Made by a program: the position numbers and the translations under genes. A DNA stretch of 63,404 nucleotides from Ignavibacteriales bacterium (lineage in GTDB: Bacteria; Bacteroidota; Ignavibacteria; Ignavibacteriales; Ignavibacteriaceae), in the NCBI GenBank assembly GCA_020061465.1, contig JAGUYG010000042.1, forward strand, positions 1-63,404. Direction: 5' to 3'. The notes beneath the pieces are model-generated. The model was not told the origin of the DNA and did no database searches. It saw only the letters and a list, made by a program, of their open reading frames with translations. Positions 8,930 to 17,079 of this stretch are shown here, in pieces (within the stretch, counting starts at the first letter, position 1; each line of letters opens with the position of its first letter).

Positions 8930-10552
8930 ATGAAATCGATTTTAGTATTTGGAGCGTTCTTATATTTTTCTTGTTTTCTGAGCGCACAGGTTATCGTGAA
9001 GGGGAAAGTACTAGGCTATGATTCGTTACCGATGAAAAGAGCCGACGTTGCGGTTAAGGCTTCGCTTGAAGAAAAACCAATGCTCAAAGCCGCTGCCGAT
9101 ACTTCCGGGAAATTTCAGATTACAATCAATCAAACCGGATTCTTTTTTCTCCACTTCACGGGTGTTGATCATAGTCTTTATGAGATACCGATTATTGCCG
9201 ATGGTGCACGTGAAGTATCGCTCGATGTTAAATTAAGCCTGAATCAATATGTTGATAAAATCGAAGGAGTATCAATAATAGGCGATTTTAACGACTTTGA
9301 CTTTAAGTCGGCTGTTAAGATGACTAAAACCGAAGATGGTTTATTCGTCGCTGAATTCCCCACACGCAAAATTAAATTTGCCTATCAACTTTTAGGAATC
9401 GAAAAGAACGGGCGAAGCGTTAACGGAACATTAGCATCCGAATACGAACCTGACGGTGGGGGCGATTATCGCTCGGTTATCTTCACTGAAAAAGGAAAAG
9501 CTGTTGTCACATTCGATCCGGCGTTATTAAAACGCAGCGATGCTAGACCTGAAATAATATTTTATGAAGAAAATTCGTTCGATGAGAGCATTTATAAAAT
9601 TTACAGCGAGAATGTTGAAAGAAGAAAAAAATTCTTCACAGAGTATAATAGAAGCGGCGGAAGAATGCCCAATATCGATTGGACCGTAGATGTACAGCAC
9701 ATAGAAGAGCAATTAAGTACAGAAGAAAATCCTCCTATTAGGAAAATGCTTTATACAAGCTACCTAACTTTGCAGCTGTTTAATTCACCTGCCATTAATG
9801 ACAGTATTGTAGACAACGCTTTCACAGAAATCGAATCCTCATCGTTGTTTTGGTCATACGACCCTCAACTGCTTGGAGTTGTATTTGCAAAAGATAATTT
9901 AAACTATATCCACAGTGTTGTGGAAGAAAATCCCGATCGAAACGTACGCGCTTTCGCATTATTCATGCTCTTATCAGAAGCGCACTATACTGAAAAAGTT
10001 GAGGATGCAAAAAAATATTATACTGCGCTTATGAAAGATTACGGCGATACACAAATAGCTAAAAGCGCAAAGGTGATGAATCCGGTAAGTCCGATTTCAA
10101 AAGGTAATCCTGTTCCCGACTTTAAAATTGAATCGCTGGATAATCCGGATGTAAGATATTCTAAGAATAAGATGCTTGGAAAAATATACCTTATCGATTT
10201 TTGGGCAACCTGGTGCATGCCGTGTATTCAGGAAATGGGAACACTCCATAATGCTTATTCACTTTATAAGGATAAGGGTTTCGAAATACTTAGCATATCT
10301 TTCGACCGAAAACCAGAAGATATAGGAGTATTTCGAAAAGGTGTGTATAAAATGCCATGGCTGCACAGCTTTGCTGAGAAGGGTTTTCAAGATCCAATAG
10401 CCGAACAATTTGAAGTTTATGGAATTCCAAAACCAATTTTAGTTGATTCATCCGGTGGTATTATTGCTGTAGGAAATGAGCTGCGAGGCGAAAATCTTTT
10501 GGCGGTACTGAAGAGTGTTTTTGATGAAGAAGAAAAAACTGAAGAAGAATAA
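8930..10552 (+). CDS. Exported TlpA/ResA-like thioredoxin-fold protein
   Basis: This 540-residue protein has a signal peptide ending near SAQ (residue 20), so it acts outside the cytoplasm. After a carboxypeptidase-regulatory-like beta domain (about 22-105) comes a segment that looks like an AMPK/CBM48-type E-set domain (VSIIGDFNDFDF ... KFAYQLLG, about 115-190), then a helical middle. The C-terminal thioredoxin domain (about 395-530) has the redox motif WATWCMPC near residue 430. Such multidomain TlpA-family proteins in Bacteroidetes are thiol-disulfide reductases of unknown substrate. The start ATG follows a GGAG-type ribosome site (taggagacctaatg). It is apparently monocistronic. Confidence 0.85.
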   Translation: MKSILVFGAFLYFSCFLSAQVIVKGKVLGYDSLPMKRADVAVKASLEEKPMLKAAADTSGKFQITINQTGFFFLHFTGVDHSLYEIPIIADGAREVSLDVKLSLNQYVDKIEGVSIIGDFNDFDFKSAVKMTKTEDGLFVAEFPTRKIKFAYQLLGIEKNGRSVNGTLASEYEPDGGGDYRSVIFTEKGKAVVTFDPALLKRSDARPEIIFYEENSFDESIYKIYSENVERRKKFFTEYNRSGGRMPNIDWTVDVQHIEEQLSTEENPPIRKMLYTSYLTLQLFNSPAINDSIVDNAFTEIESSSLFWSYDPQLLGVVFAKDNLNYIHSVVEENPDRNVRAFALFMLLSEAHYTEKVEDAKKYYTALMKDYGDTQIAKSAKVMNPVSPISKGNPVPDFKIESLDNPDVRYSKNKMLGKIYLIDFWATWCMPCIQEMGTLHNAYSLYKDKGFEILSISFDRKPEDIGVFRKGVYKMPWLHSFAEKGFQDPIAEQFEVYGIPKPILVDSSGGIIAVGNELRGENLLAVLKSVFDEEEKTEEE

Positions 10553-10575
10553 ATGTCAATTAAAGATATAAAGCT

Positions 10576-10625
10576 GTAGAGACGGGGTAACCTGTCCCGA
10601 ATGCTTTCGCATAGGCGTCAACCTT
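10576..10625 (+). repeat. GTAGAGACGGGG-type dispersed repeat, left partner
   Basis: It begins GTAGAGACGGGG, contains TCCCGAATGCTTTCG, and ends GCATAGGCGTCAAC. An inverted copy with the same beginning and end lies at 11856-11901, so the two flank the transposase region. Related palindromes are at 18649-18693 and 48501-48551. Confidence 0.6.
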
Positions 10626-10695
10626 ATTTTTTTATATTGTAAAGCTAACTGTGGTAATTACTTAGGATTAACATAATTTAGAACTATCATAATTC

Positions 10696-10843
10696 ATCCT
10701 CTACGAGGATGTCCAGCTTGTGGGTCGTAAACTTATTCTACAATAATTAAACTTCTACAAAGTTTTTTTAAGTGCTGACCTCGTAGAGGTCGAATTATTG
10801 TAGAAAACAGTTTATATCATTCATCAAATCCTCGTAGAGGATT
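10696..10843. repeat. Three CCTCTACGAGG-type hairpins
   Basis: The hairpins ATCCTCTACGAGGAT (10696-10710), GACCTCGTAGAGGTC (10777-10791) and AATCCTCGTAGAGGATT (10827-10843) are perfect palindromes of the same type in both orientations. They resemble REP-like hairpins and sit just outside the transposase element. Confidence 0.65.
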
Positions 10844-10844
10844 T

Positions 10845-11697
10845 ATAAGAATTTTGGTTCTACCGCTAATTGTGTGAAAGTTGTAAAAAGGTACCATATT
10901 TGTTTAAATAAAAAATCTACATTTTATAAAGGTTTTATGATAGTAAATATTAGTCTCAACCATTACTAAGTGAAAGCCCTGAAAGGGCATTATAACAACA
11001 ACATAGGGTAAAGCCCTATGGTGAACGAAACTTATATCAACTATACTAGCCCTGAAAGGGTGTCATAGCTTATGGGACAATCACTCGTAAAGAATTACAT
11101 CCACATTATATTCAGTACTAAACATAGAGAACCGCTAATATATCAACCGGTGCAGAATGAATTATACAGCTATATAGGTGGAATCTGCAAAGAAATGGAA
11201 TGTTATCCGATAAAAATAGGTGGTTATATAGAGCATATTCATATTCTATGTGCGTTATCAAAGAAAATTGCTTTAATGAAGCTACTGGAAGAAGTTAAAT
11301 CACATTCATCTAAGTGGATGAAAACAAAAGGTACTACACTGAAGAATTTTTACTGGCAGAATGGATACGGAGCGTTTTCAGTAAATCCATCTGAAATTGA
11401 TAAAGTAATAGAATATATAGAAAATCAGAAAGAGCATCACAAAATGAGAACATTTCAGGATGAATACAGAGCATTCTTGAAAAAGTATAAGGTAGAATAT
11501 GATAAACGTTATATATGGGACTAAAGTCTATTCCGCCCTTTCAGGGCCTTTTATTTTCAGATTCTATTTCACAGGGCTTTACCCTGTGTTAATATATTTT
11601 ACCCTTTCAGGGCTGAATGTTTTGGACAACCAGAAAGTTTCATGGTAGGCTGTATGAAATGTTTTCACACAATTGACGGTAGAACCAGAATTTTTAT
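10845..11697 (+). mobile_element. RAYT / IS200-type element bounded by 35-bp inverted arms
   Basis: The left arm (10845-10879) and the complement of the right arm (11663-11697) match at 31 of 35 bases, sharing TGGTTCTACCG and AATTGTGTGAAA. Inside them, mirror-image hairpin sets flank the Y1 transposase gene. Upstream are GCCCTGAAAGGGC (10976-10988), CATAGGGTAAAGCCCTATG (11002-11020) and GCCCTGAAAGGG (11049-11060). Downstream are GCCCTTTCAGGGC (11535-11547), ACAGGGCTTTACCCTGT (11571-11587) and ACCCTTTCAGGGC (11601-11613). The 853-base unit looks like an intact REP/RAYT module. Confidence 0.72.
11072..11524 (+). CDS. Y1 (HUH) transposase, IS200/RAYT type
   Basis: This 150-residue protein is a Y1 single-strand transposase of the IS200/IS605 TnpA fold. 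It carries the metal-binding HUH motif as His55-Ile-His57 (GYIEHIHIL) and the likely nucleophile Tyr115 in EIDKVIEYIENQ. The N-terminal YIHIIFSTKHREPLI is typical. Its length fits IS200 TnpA. No TnpB is present. Its placement between symmetric REP-like hairpins suggests a REP-associated tyrosine transposase that may mobilise those hairpins. The ORF is intact. Confidence 0.9.
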   Translation: MGQSLVKNYIHIIFSTKHREPLIYQPVQNELYSYIGGICKEMECYPIKIGGYIEHIHILCALSKKIALMKLLEEVKSHSSKWMKTKGTTLKNFYWQNGYGAFSVNPSEIDKVIEYIENQKEHHKMRTFQDEYRAFLKKYKVEYDKRYIWD

Positions 11698-11703
11698 TTA
11701 TGG

Positions 11704-11806
11704 ATGAGTCTTCTCTAAAAAGGTATTTTCATTAAAGAAATGTTTCGATTATTCAGAATATTCGAATATAAAATTTCCAAATAAGACCTTTTTAGATACG
11801 CCTCAT
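11704..11806. mobile_element. MITE-like repeat, copy 3 (no 18-bp units)
   Basis: This 103-base copy has the same ends as copies 1 and 2 but lacks both internal 18-bp units. Counting from the shared AGTCTT, copies 1 and 2 are 136 bases and this one is 100, and the difference is exactly two times 18. It is flanked by GG on both sides, which like the TT around copy 2 may be a two-base target duplication. Confidence 0.8.
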
Positions 11807-11855
11807 GGATAATTTTCTAAATAATTTTTCCAAAATTTCATTTGTTCTCTCTTTG

Positions 11856-11901
11856 TTAAGTTGACGCCTATGCGACTTCTTTCGGGATGCTCCGTCTCTA
11901 C
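11856..11901 (-). repeat. GTAGAGACGG-type dispersed repeat, right partner
   Basis: Read on the minus strand it begins GTAGAGACGG and ends TCGCATAGGCGTCAAC, matching the start and end of 10576-10625 in inverted orientation. The interior differs, which suggests that the middle is replaceable. Confidence 0.55.
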
Positions 11902-11946
11902 TTAGAATAATAGTTTCCTAATTTATGATTGTCCTTGAATCTGGGA

Positions 11947-14214
11947 TTAAGACTTCTTACTCTCTGCCGCAATTAAGTTAAGCGCACTACCTGCCTTGAA
12001 CCACTTTATCTGTGCCTCGTTCATAGTATGATTTAACAACGCTTCGTCTGTAGTACCGTCTTTATGTTTTATTATAAGTTTCAATTGCTTTTCGGGCTTA
12101 AGCTCTTTCAAACCGATGATGTCGAATCTGTCACCTTCATTTATTTTATCATAATCCTCAGGATCTGCAAAAGTTAACGGAAGCATTCCTTGCTTCTTCA
12201 AATTGGTTTCATGGATGCGTGCAAAGCTCTTAACGATAATTGCTCTTCCGCCAAGAAATCTTGGTTCCATAGCGGCATGTTCACGGCTTGAACCTTCGCC
12301 GTAATTTTCATCGCCTACTACAACCCAGCCGACTCCTTTTGATTTGTAATAGCGCGCTACTTCAGGCACCGGTTTATATTCATCAGTAAAGATATTCTTT
12401 GTTTTACCCGGCTCATCGGTGAATGCGTTTGCGGCACCTATAAACATATTGTTCGAAATATTATCTAAGTGTCCCCGGTATCGCAGCCATGGACCTGCCA
12501 TTGAGATATGGTCGGTTGTGCATTTACCCTTCGCCTTTAGCAGCAGTGCAAGATCGTAAAGATCATTGCCGTCCCAAGGTTCAAAAGGTGTAAGCAGTTG
12601 AAGCCGCTCGCTGTCAGGACGCACAATCACTTCAACATCGGAGCCGTCTTCGGCAGGCGGAATAAATCCGCTTTCGCCTTCATCAAAACCATTTGGAGGA
12701 AGCTCTTCGCCTTTCGGCGCATCGAGTTTTACTTTTTCACCTTTTTCATTAACAAGTTCATCGGTTAACGGATTGAAAGACAAACGTCCCGCAATTGCCA
12801 AAGCAGTAGTCAATTCGGGGCTTGCAACAAAAGCCAGGGTTTCCGGATTGCCGTCATTTCTCTTTGCAAAATTTCTATTGAAAGAAGTTACGATTGTATT
12901 TCGTTCACCGGTTTTTATATCAATTCTTTTCCACATACCGATGCAAGGACCGCAGGCATTGGCTAAAATTAATCCGCCAAGTTCTGCTAAAGTTTGAAGC
13001 TGACCATCGCGTTCAATAGTAGCACGTACTTGCTCGGAACCGGGGGTGATTGTAAACTGCGAAACAGCTTTCAATCCTTTAGCTAACGCCTGTTTTGCGA
13101 TGCTTGCCGCTCTATCGATATCTTCATAACTTGAATTTGTACAGCTTCCAATCAGTGCTACACTAATTTTATCCGGAAAATCATTCTGACTTACTGCTTC
13201 TTTCATTTTAGATACGGGCCAGGCTTTATCGGGCGTAAAAGGTCCGTTCAAATGCGGTTCAAGTTCGGATAAATTAATTTCAATTACTTGATCGTAATAC
13301 TTTTCAGGATTTTCAAGCACTTCTGCATCGGCTGTTAATTCATCCGCAAGACCTTCGGCTAATGCAGCCACTTCAACGCGTTTAGTAATTCTAAGATACG
13401 CAGCCATTTTTTCATCGAACGGAAAAATAGAAGTAGTGGCACCTATTTCGGCTCCCATATTGCATATAGTTCCTTTTCCGGTACATGAAATAGAATTAGT
13501 ACCTTCGCCGAAATATTCTACGATAGCTCCAGTGCCGCCTTTAACAGTTAAGATTCCAGCAAGTTTAAGAATTACATCTTTGGGTGAGGTCCAGCCGTTC
13601 ATTTTGCCGGTAAGCTTTACTCCAATTAGTTTTGGCCACTTCAATTCCCACGGCATGCCAGCCATTACATCCACTGCATCTGCACCGCCTACACCGATTG
13701 CAATCATTCCCAATCCGCCTGCATTCGGAGTGTGAGAGTCTGTACCGATCATCATTCCTCCGGGGAAGGCATAATTTTCAAGCACTACCTGGTGAATGAT
13801 ACCTGCACCGGGTTTCCAGAAACCGATACCGTATTTTTTTGAAATGCTTTCAAGAAAATCAAACACCTCTTTATTCTCTTCCGATGCCCGTAATAAATCT
13901 TCTTTTGCTCCAACCTGCGCTTGAATTAAATGATCGCAATGAACGGTGGTTGGAACCGCAGTTTGTTTTTTACCGGCTGACATAAATTGGAGAAGCGCCA
14001 TTTGCGCTGTTGCATCTTGCATTGCAACTCTGTCGGGTGACAATTCTGCATAATCTTTTCCTCCGCTAAACTCTTTCAAAGGTGAATTCCAGAGATGAGC
14101 ATAGAGAACTTTCTCGGCATAAGTTAACGGTCGTTTAACGACACCTCTAACCTTACTCAACTTTTCCCGGTAATTGCCGTAAACTTTTTTTATCATGTCC
14201 AAATTTGCTGCCAT
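11947..14214 (-). CDS. acn: Aconitate hydratase, mitochondrial type
   Basis: This 755-residue enzyme converts citrate to isocitrate in the TCA cycle. The [4Fe-4S] ligands are Cys358 ([11 protein letters not shown]), Cys421 and Cys424 ([10 protein letters not shown]), with numbering equal to that of mitochondrial aconitase. Other conserved motifs are [25 protein letters not shown] and, in the swivel domain, [16 protein letters not shown]. The length and the compact architecture place it with the mitochondrial-type family rather than bacterial AcnA or AcnB. It is monocistronic and divergent from the regulator gene at 14511. Confidence 0.95.
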   Translation of the reverse strand: MAANLDMIKKVYGNYREKLSKVRGVVKRPLTYAEKVLYAHLWNSPLKEFSGGKDYAELSPDRVAMQDATAQMALLQFMSAGKKQTAVPTTVHCDHLIQAQVGAKEDLLRASEENKEVFDFLESISKKYGIGFWKPGAGIIHQVVLENYAFPGGMMIGTDSHTPNAGGLGMIAIGVGGADAVDVMAGMPWELKWPKLIGVKLTGKMNGWTSPKDVILKLAGILTVKGGTGAIVEYFGEGTNSISCTGKGTICNMGAEIGATTSIFPFDEKMAAYLRITKRVEVAALAEGLADELTADAEVLENPEKYYDQVIEINLSELEPHLNGPFTPDKAWPVSKMKEAVSQNDFPDKISVALIGSCTNSSYEDIDRAASIAKQALAKGLKAVSQFTITPGSEQVRATIERDGQLQTLAELGGLILANACGPCIGMWKRIDIKTGERNTIVTSFNRNFAKRNDGNPETLAFVASPELTTALAIAGRLSFNPLTDELVNEKGEKVKLDAPKGEELPPNGFDEGESGFIPPAEDGSDVEVIVRPDSERLQLLTPFEPWDGNDLYDLALLLKAKGKCTTDHISMAGPWLRYRGHLDNISNNMFIGAANAFTDEPGKTKNIFTDEYKPVPEVARYYKSKGVGWVVVGDENYGEGSSREHAAMEPRFLGGRAIIVKSFARIHETNLKKQGMLPLTFADPEDYDKINEGDRFDIIGLKELKPEKQLKLIIKHKDGTTDEALLNHTMNEAQIKWFKAGSALNLIAAESKKS

Positions 14215-14510
14215 TTTAATCCCTCTTTAATCATAAATAATTTGAATTGATTCAAAAATAATAAAACGTGGAGAAATATGCCGATTCATATTAGAATTGA
14301 GAGTAAAATTAGAGTGACATCTCAAAACTACTTTGTGTCTTTATGTCTCTGCCGTAAACATTTTTAGAGATCAACATAACCAGAGATGTAAATCTTCAGC
14401 AAACGAGTAATTCCGTTTCCATAGCGTATTTCACCAAACTCTTTCTTAATTTTAAGCAGAAGAAATTAATGTTCTAATTCAGAGTAAAATTTATTTACGA
14501 GGAACTTTAA

Positions 14511-15881
14511 TTGAACAGCGTATCTATTCTGATTGTCGATGACGAAACAGCATATCTTGAGCTGCTGAAAAGTTTGCTTCTGCAAGAAGGTTTTCAGAAT
14601 GTTATAACCGAAGATAATCCTAAAAACGTTATCGGCATCCTTCAAAAAAGACACATCGATTTGATCATCCTTGATATTTACATGCCGCAAATGAACGGAC
14701 TTGAACTGCTCGAAGAAATATATCTTTACCATCCCGATATACCGGTTATTATGGTTACAGCAGTTGACGATATCGATGTAGCCCTTCAAGCAATAAAATT
14801 AGGCGCATATGAATTTATTACAAAACCACCGGATGCCGATAGATTAGTGCTTACAATTAACCGAGCATTAGACCAAAAGCTGCTCGAATTGGAAAGAGAT
14901 ACGTTACGACAAGCTGCCGTTAAGGGACTGAAACGAAGGCAGTTGTTTGGAGACATCGTTACAAATTCTCCTTTAATGTTAAAAGTATTTGAATTGGTCG
15001 AAATTTTTGCTCCCACAAAAGAAACGGTTTTGATATCCGGCGAGACAGGAACGGGAAAAGATGTAATAGCAAAAAAGATTCACGAGTTGTCCTCACGAAA
15101 AGTGCAGCCGTTTGTTGTTGTCAATTTAGCTTCCATCTCCCCAACGTTGTTCGAAAGCGAGCTGTTCGGACACGTAAAGGGTTCATTTACGGGTGCAACT
15201 GCCGGGAAGGATGGTTTTTTTGAAGCAGCTAACGGCGGCACAATCTTTTTAGATGAGATTGGTGAACTGCCTAAAGAATTGCAGGGTAAACTTTTGAGAG
15301 TAATTCAGTACGGTGAGATTACAAAAATCGGAAATCCCAAACCATTAAAACTCGATATCAGAATAATTGCTGCCTCTAATAAAAACCTGCTAGAAGCCGT
15401 TAACCACAAAGAGTTTCGTGCCGATTTATATTACCGATTAAATCGTGGATTTATTCACCTGCCGCCGCTTAGGGAAAGAGGTGATGATGTAATTGAACTT
15501 GCAAAATATTTTTTGAAGATCGGCAATAAAATTTATAAAAAACACGTCTTCGGTTTTTCCAATGAGGTGTTAGACAATTTAATGCATCATGACTTTCCCG
15601 GAAATGTTCGAGAGTTAGAGAATTTGATTTTAAATGTGGTAGCAAAGTCAAGCGATGAGGAATTTATATCAACCCTTGAAATTCCATCCGCAAAAACTAA
15701 AAAAGAGGTACGACTCAACCCAAAACATGAATTAATTTCTCTCGAAGAAGCCATGAATAATCACATCTTAGACGTATTTAGTCATTCGGGTAACAACATT
15801 CAAAAAGCGGCGGCAATACTGCAAATAAGCGATAGAACATTACAGCGCCGCTTAAAAAATATCCGCGATCAAAAAAAATAA
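14511..15881 (+). CDS. Sigma-54-dependent response regulator, NtrC family
   Basis: This 456-residue protein has a receiver domain (1-120; acidic pocket Asp10/Asp11, phospho-acceptor Asp55 in LIILDIYMPQMNG, and Lys in ITKPPD). A sigma-54 AAA+ domain (about 145-380) follows, with Walker A GETGTGKD, a GSFTGA loop where GAFTGA is usual, and Walker B TIFLDEIGELP. A Fis-type HTH (NNIQKAAAILQISDRTLQRRLKN) ends it. I take the TTG start because GAGGA lies eight bases before it and the protein then begins at the receiver domain. No histidine kinase is adjacent. The pseudopilin-like genes just downstream are possible targets, which is inference. Confidence 0.92.
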   Translation: MNSVSILIVDDETAYLELLKSLLLQEGFQNVITEDNPKNVIGILQKRHIDLIILDIYMPQMNGLELLEEIYLYHPDIPVIMVTAVDDIDVALQAIKLGAYEFITKPPDADRLVLTINRALDQKLLELERDTLRQAAVKGLKRRQLFGDIVTNSPLMLKVFELVEIFAPTKETVLISGETGTGKDVIAKKIHELSSRKVQPFVVVNLASISPTLFESELFGHVKGSFTGATAGKDGFFEAANGGTIFLDEIGELPKELQGKLLRVIQYGEITKIGNPKPLKLDIRIIAASNKNLLEAVNHKEFRADLYYRLNRGFIHLPPLRERGDDVIELAKYFLKIGNKIYKKHVFGFSNEVLDNLMHHDFPGNVRELENLILNVVAKSSDEEFISTLEIPSAKTKKEVRLNPKHELISLEEAMNNHILDVFSHSGNNIQKAAAILQISDRTLQRRLKNIRDQKK

Positions 15882-16042
15882 TGGCGTAAATTCTGACGTC
15901 AAATTTGTCGCTCACGTCATTTCTTTCGTTTTCCATTCAATCCTTTATCGTCAATAAGTCTAATAATCGAAAGCATTTACGGATTGTGGTGGTGGTACAA
16001 TTTATGGGTTGTTAACGGCTACCTAATGAAAACCAAACTATT

Positions 16043-16525
16043 ATGAATATACAATCGATGTTAGCGTTAGGAGGATTGACACTGCTTGCGCTTATTTCAC
16101 TTAGATTTAATACAACTGTCTTAGAAACTTCTACAGTTGAGATAGAGAACAAAGTAGCGCTGACCGCTTTCTCCTTAGCCGACGATATGATTGAAGAAAT
16201 AAAAGTAAAAAGTTTCGATCAAAATACGGTGCAATTCCCTACCACAAATGTATTGAACTTAACCCCGTCAAATTCACTTGGTTCGGAATCGGGGGAAACG
16301 TATCCAAACTATAACGATATTGACGACTATAATAACTTCACAAAAACCATAAGCGCTCCACATGCCGAAGATTATACTATACGCTGTGTAGTTCAGTACG
16401 TTGACGGCAATAATCCGGATAATGTTGTAAGCGATAGAACTTTCTATAAAAAATTAACAGTAACTGTTACAAGCCCTTACTTGCGAGGCGCGGTTGTACT
16501 CTCATATATTTTTACTTTGAAATAA
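16043..16525 (+). CDS. Short membrane-anchored pseudopilin-like protein (first of three)
   Basis: This 160-residue protein has a hydrophobic N-terminal helix (about residues 5-22) followed by a soluble domain (MIEEIKVKSFDQNTVQFPTTN ... YKKLTVTVTSPYLRGAVVLSYIF) resembling minor pseudopilins of the GspI/PilV kind. It lacks the prepilin peptidase site: there is no leader ending in Gly before a hydrophobic stretch with Glu at position +5. It is followed two bases later by a second such gene. Its function is unknown; the similarity is architectural. Confidence 0.6.
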   Translation: MNIQSMLALGGLTLLALISLRFNTTVLETSTVEIENKVALTAFSLADDMIEEIKVKSFDQNTVQFPTTNVLNLTPSNSLGSESGETYPNYNDIDDYNNFTKTISAPHAEDYTIRCVVQYVDGNNPDNVVSDRTFYKKLTVTVTSPYLRGAVVLSYIFTLK

Positions 16526-16527
16526 CA

Positions 16528-17079
16528 ATGAATGTAATCCTCGACTTATTAGGTGCCAGCTTAATTGGCGGAATTGTGATGCTGATGATTTTTAACCTGA
16601 ATATTCATTCTTCATCTTCAAAATTTTATTCCGATTCTAATTTGAGATTGCAGCATCACGCAAAAACTCTTGCCGAAATAATTAACAATGATCTCAGGAA
16701 AATCGGATTTAGATACAACGGCAATCCTTTTATCGAAGCCGAAGAAAAAAAGGTTAGATTTTACAGCGACATTAATTCCGACGGAACTACTAATATTGTT
16801 ACTCTTGCATTATCGGATTCAACAGAAGCTGTGTTTACTGAAAATCCACGAGATAAAATTTATTTACGCATTATCGACAGCGATACGTCAAAAGGACCTT
16901 CACTCGGCTTGGTCGATTTAAAATTTACCTACCGCAATTTATCAGGAGGTATAGTAACATCTCTCGATTCAATTAAATACATTCAAGCTGAAATATGGGT
17001 AGAAACGATTGAACCGGTTGATACTTCTTATCTATTCACTTATTGGGAAATGACAATAAAACCAAGGAATGTAAAATAA
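16528..17079 (+). CDS. Short membrane-anchored pseudopilin-like protein (second of three)
   Basis: This 183-residue protein has an N-terminal membrane helix (residues 5-25, ILDLLGASLIGGIVMLMIFNL) and a heptad-like stretch (LRLQHHAKTLAEIINNDLRKIGFRY). It then has a beta domain, as in PilW/GspJ-type minor pseudopilins (NNDLRKIGFRYNG ... VDLKFTYRNLSGG). No prepilin peptidase motif is visible. Its stop overlaps the start of the next gene (TAATG), indicating translational coupling. Its role is inferred from architecture only. Confidence 0.6.
   Translation: MNVILDLLGASLIGGIVMLMIFNLNIHSSSSKFYSDSNLRLQHHAKTLAEIINNDLRKIGFRYNGNPFIEAEEKKVRFYSDINSDGTTNIVTLALSDSTEAVFTENPRDKIYLRIIDSDTSKGPSLGLVDLKFTYRNLSGGIVTSLDSIKYIQAEIWVETIEPVDTSYLFTYWEMTIKPRNVK

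Larger units (their letters stand above)
10553..11071. other. Intergenic repeat array upstream of the Y1 transposase
   Basis: This 519-base gap has no gene but is packed with palindromes. They are a GTAGAGACGGGG-type repeat (10576-10625), three CCTC(T/G)(A/T)(C/G)GAGG hairpins (10696-10710, 10777-10791, 10827-10843), the left arm of the transposon inverted repeat (10845-10879) and GCCCTGAAAGGGC-type hairpins (10976-11060). Confidence 0.6.
11525..11946. other. Intergenic repeat array downstream of the transposase
   Basis: These 422 bases contain the right-hand hairpins and the right arm of the RAYT element, MITE copy 3 (11704-11806) and the inverted GTAGAGACGG repeat (11856-11901). No coding sequence is seen. 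Confidence 0.6.

Noticed and set aside
10553-11946. CRISPR array around the transposase, because of dense palindromic repeats
   Set aside because: The repeats are not regularly spaced direct repeats with unique spacers and no cas gene is present; they are REP-like hairpins and MITEs.
15960-16030. Possible sigma-54 promoter before the pseudopilin-like genes (GTGGTACAATTTATGG)
   Set aside because: The -24 GG-like element is present, but the -12 GC is missing (ATGG where TTGC would be expected), so I do not call a promoter.
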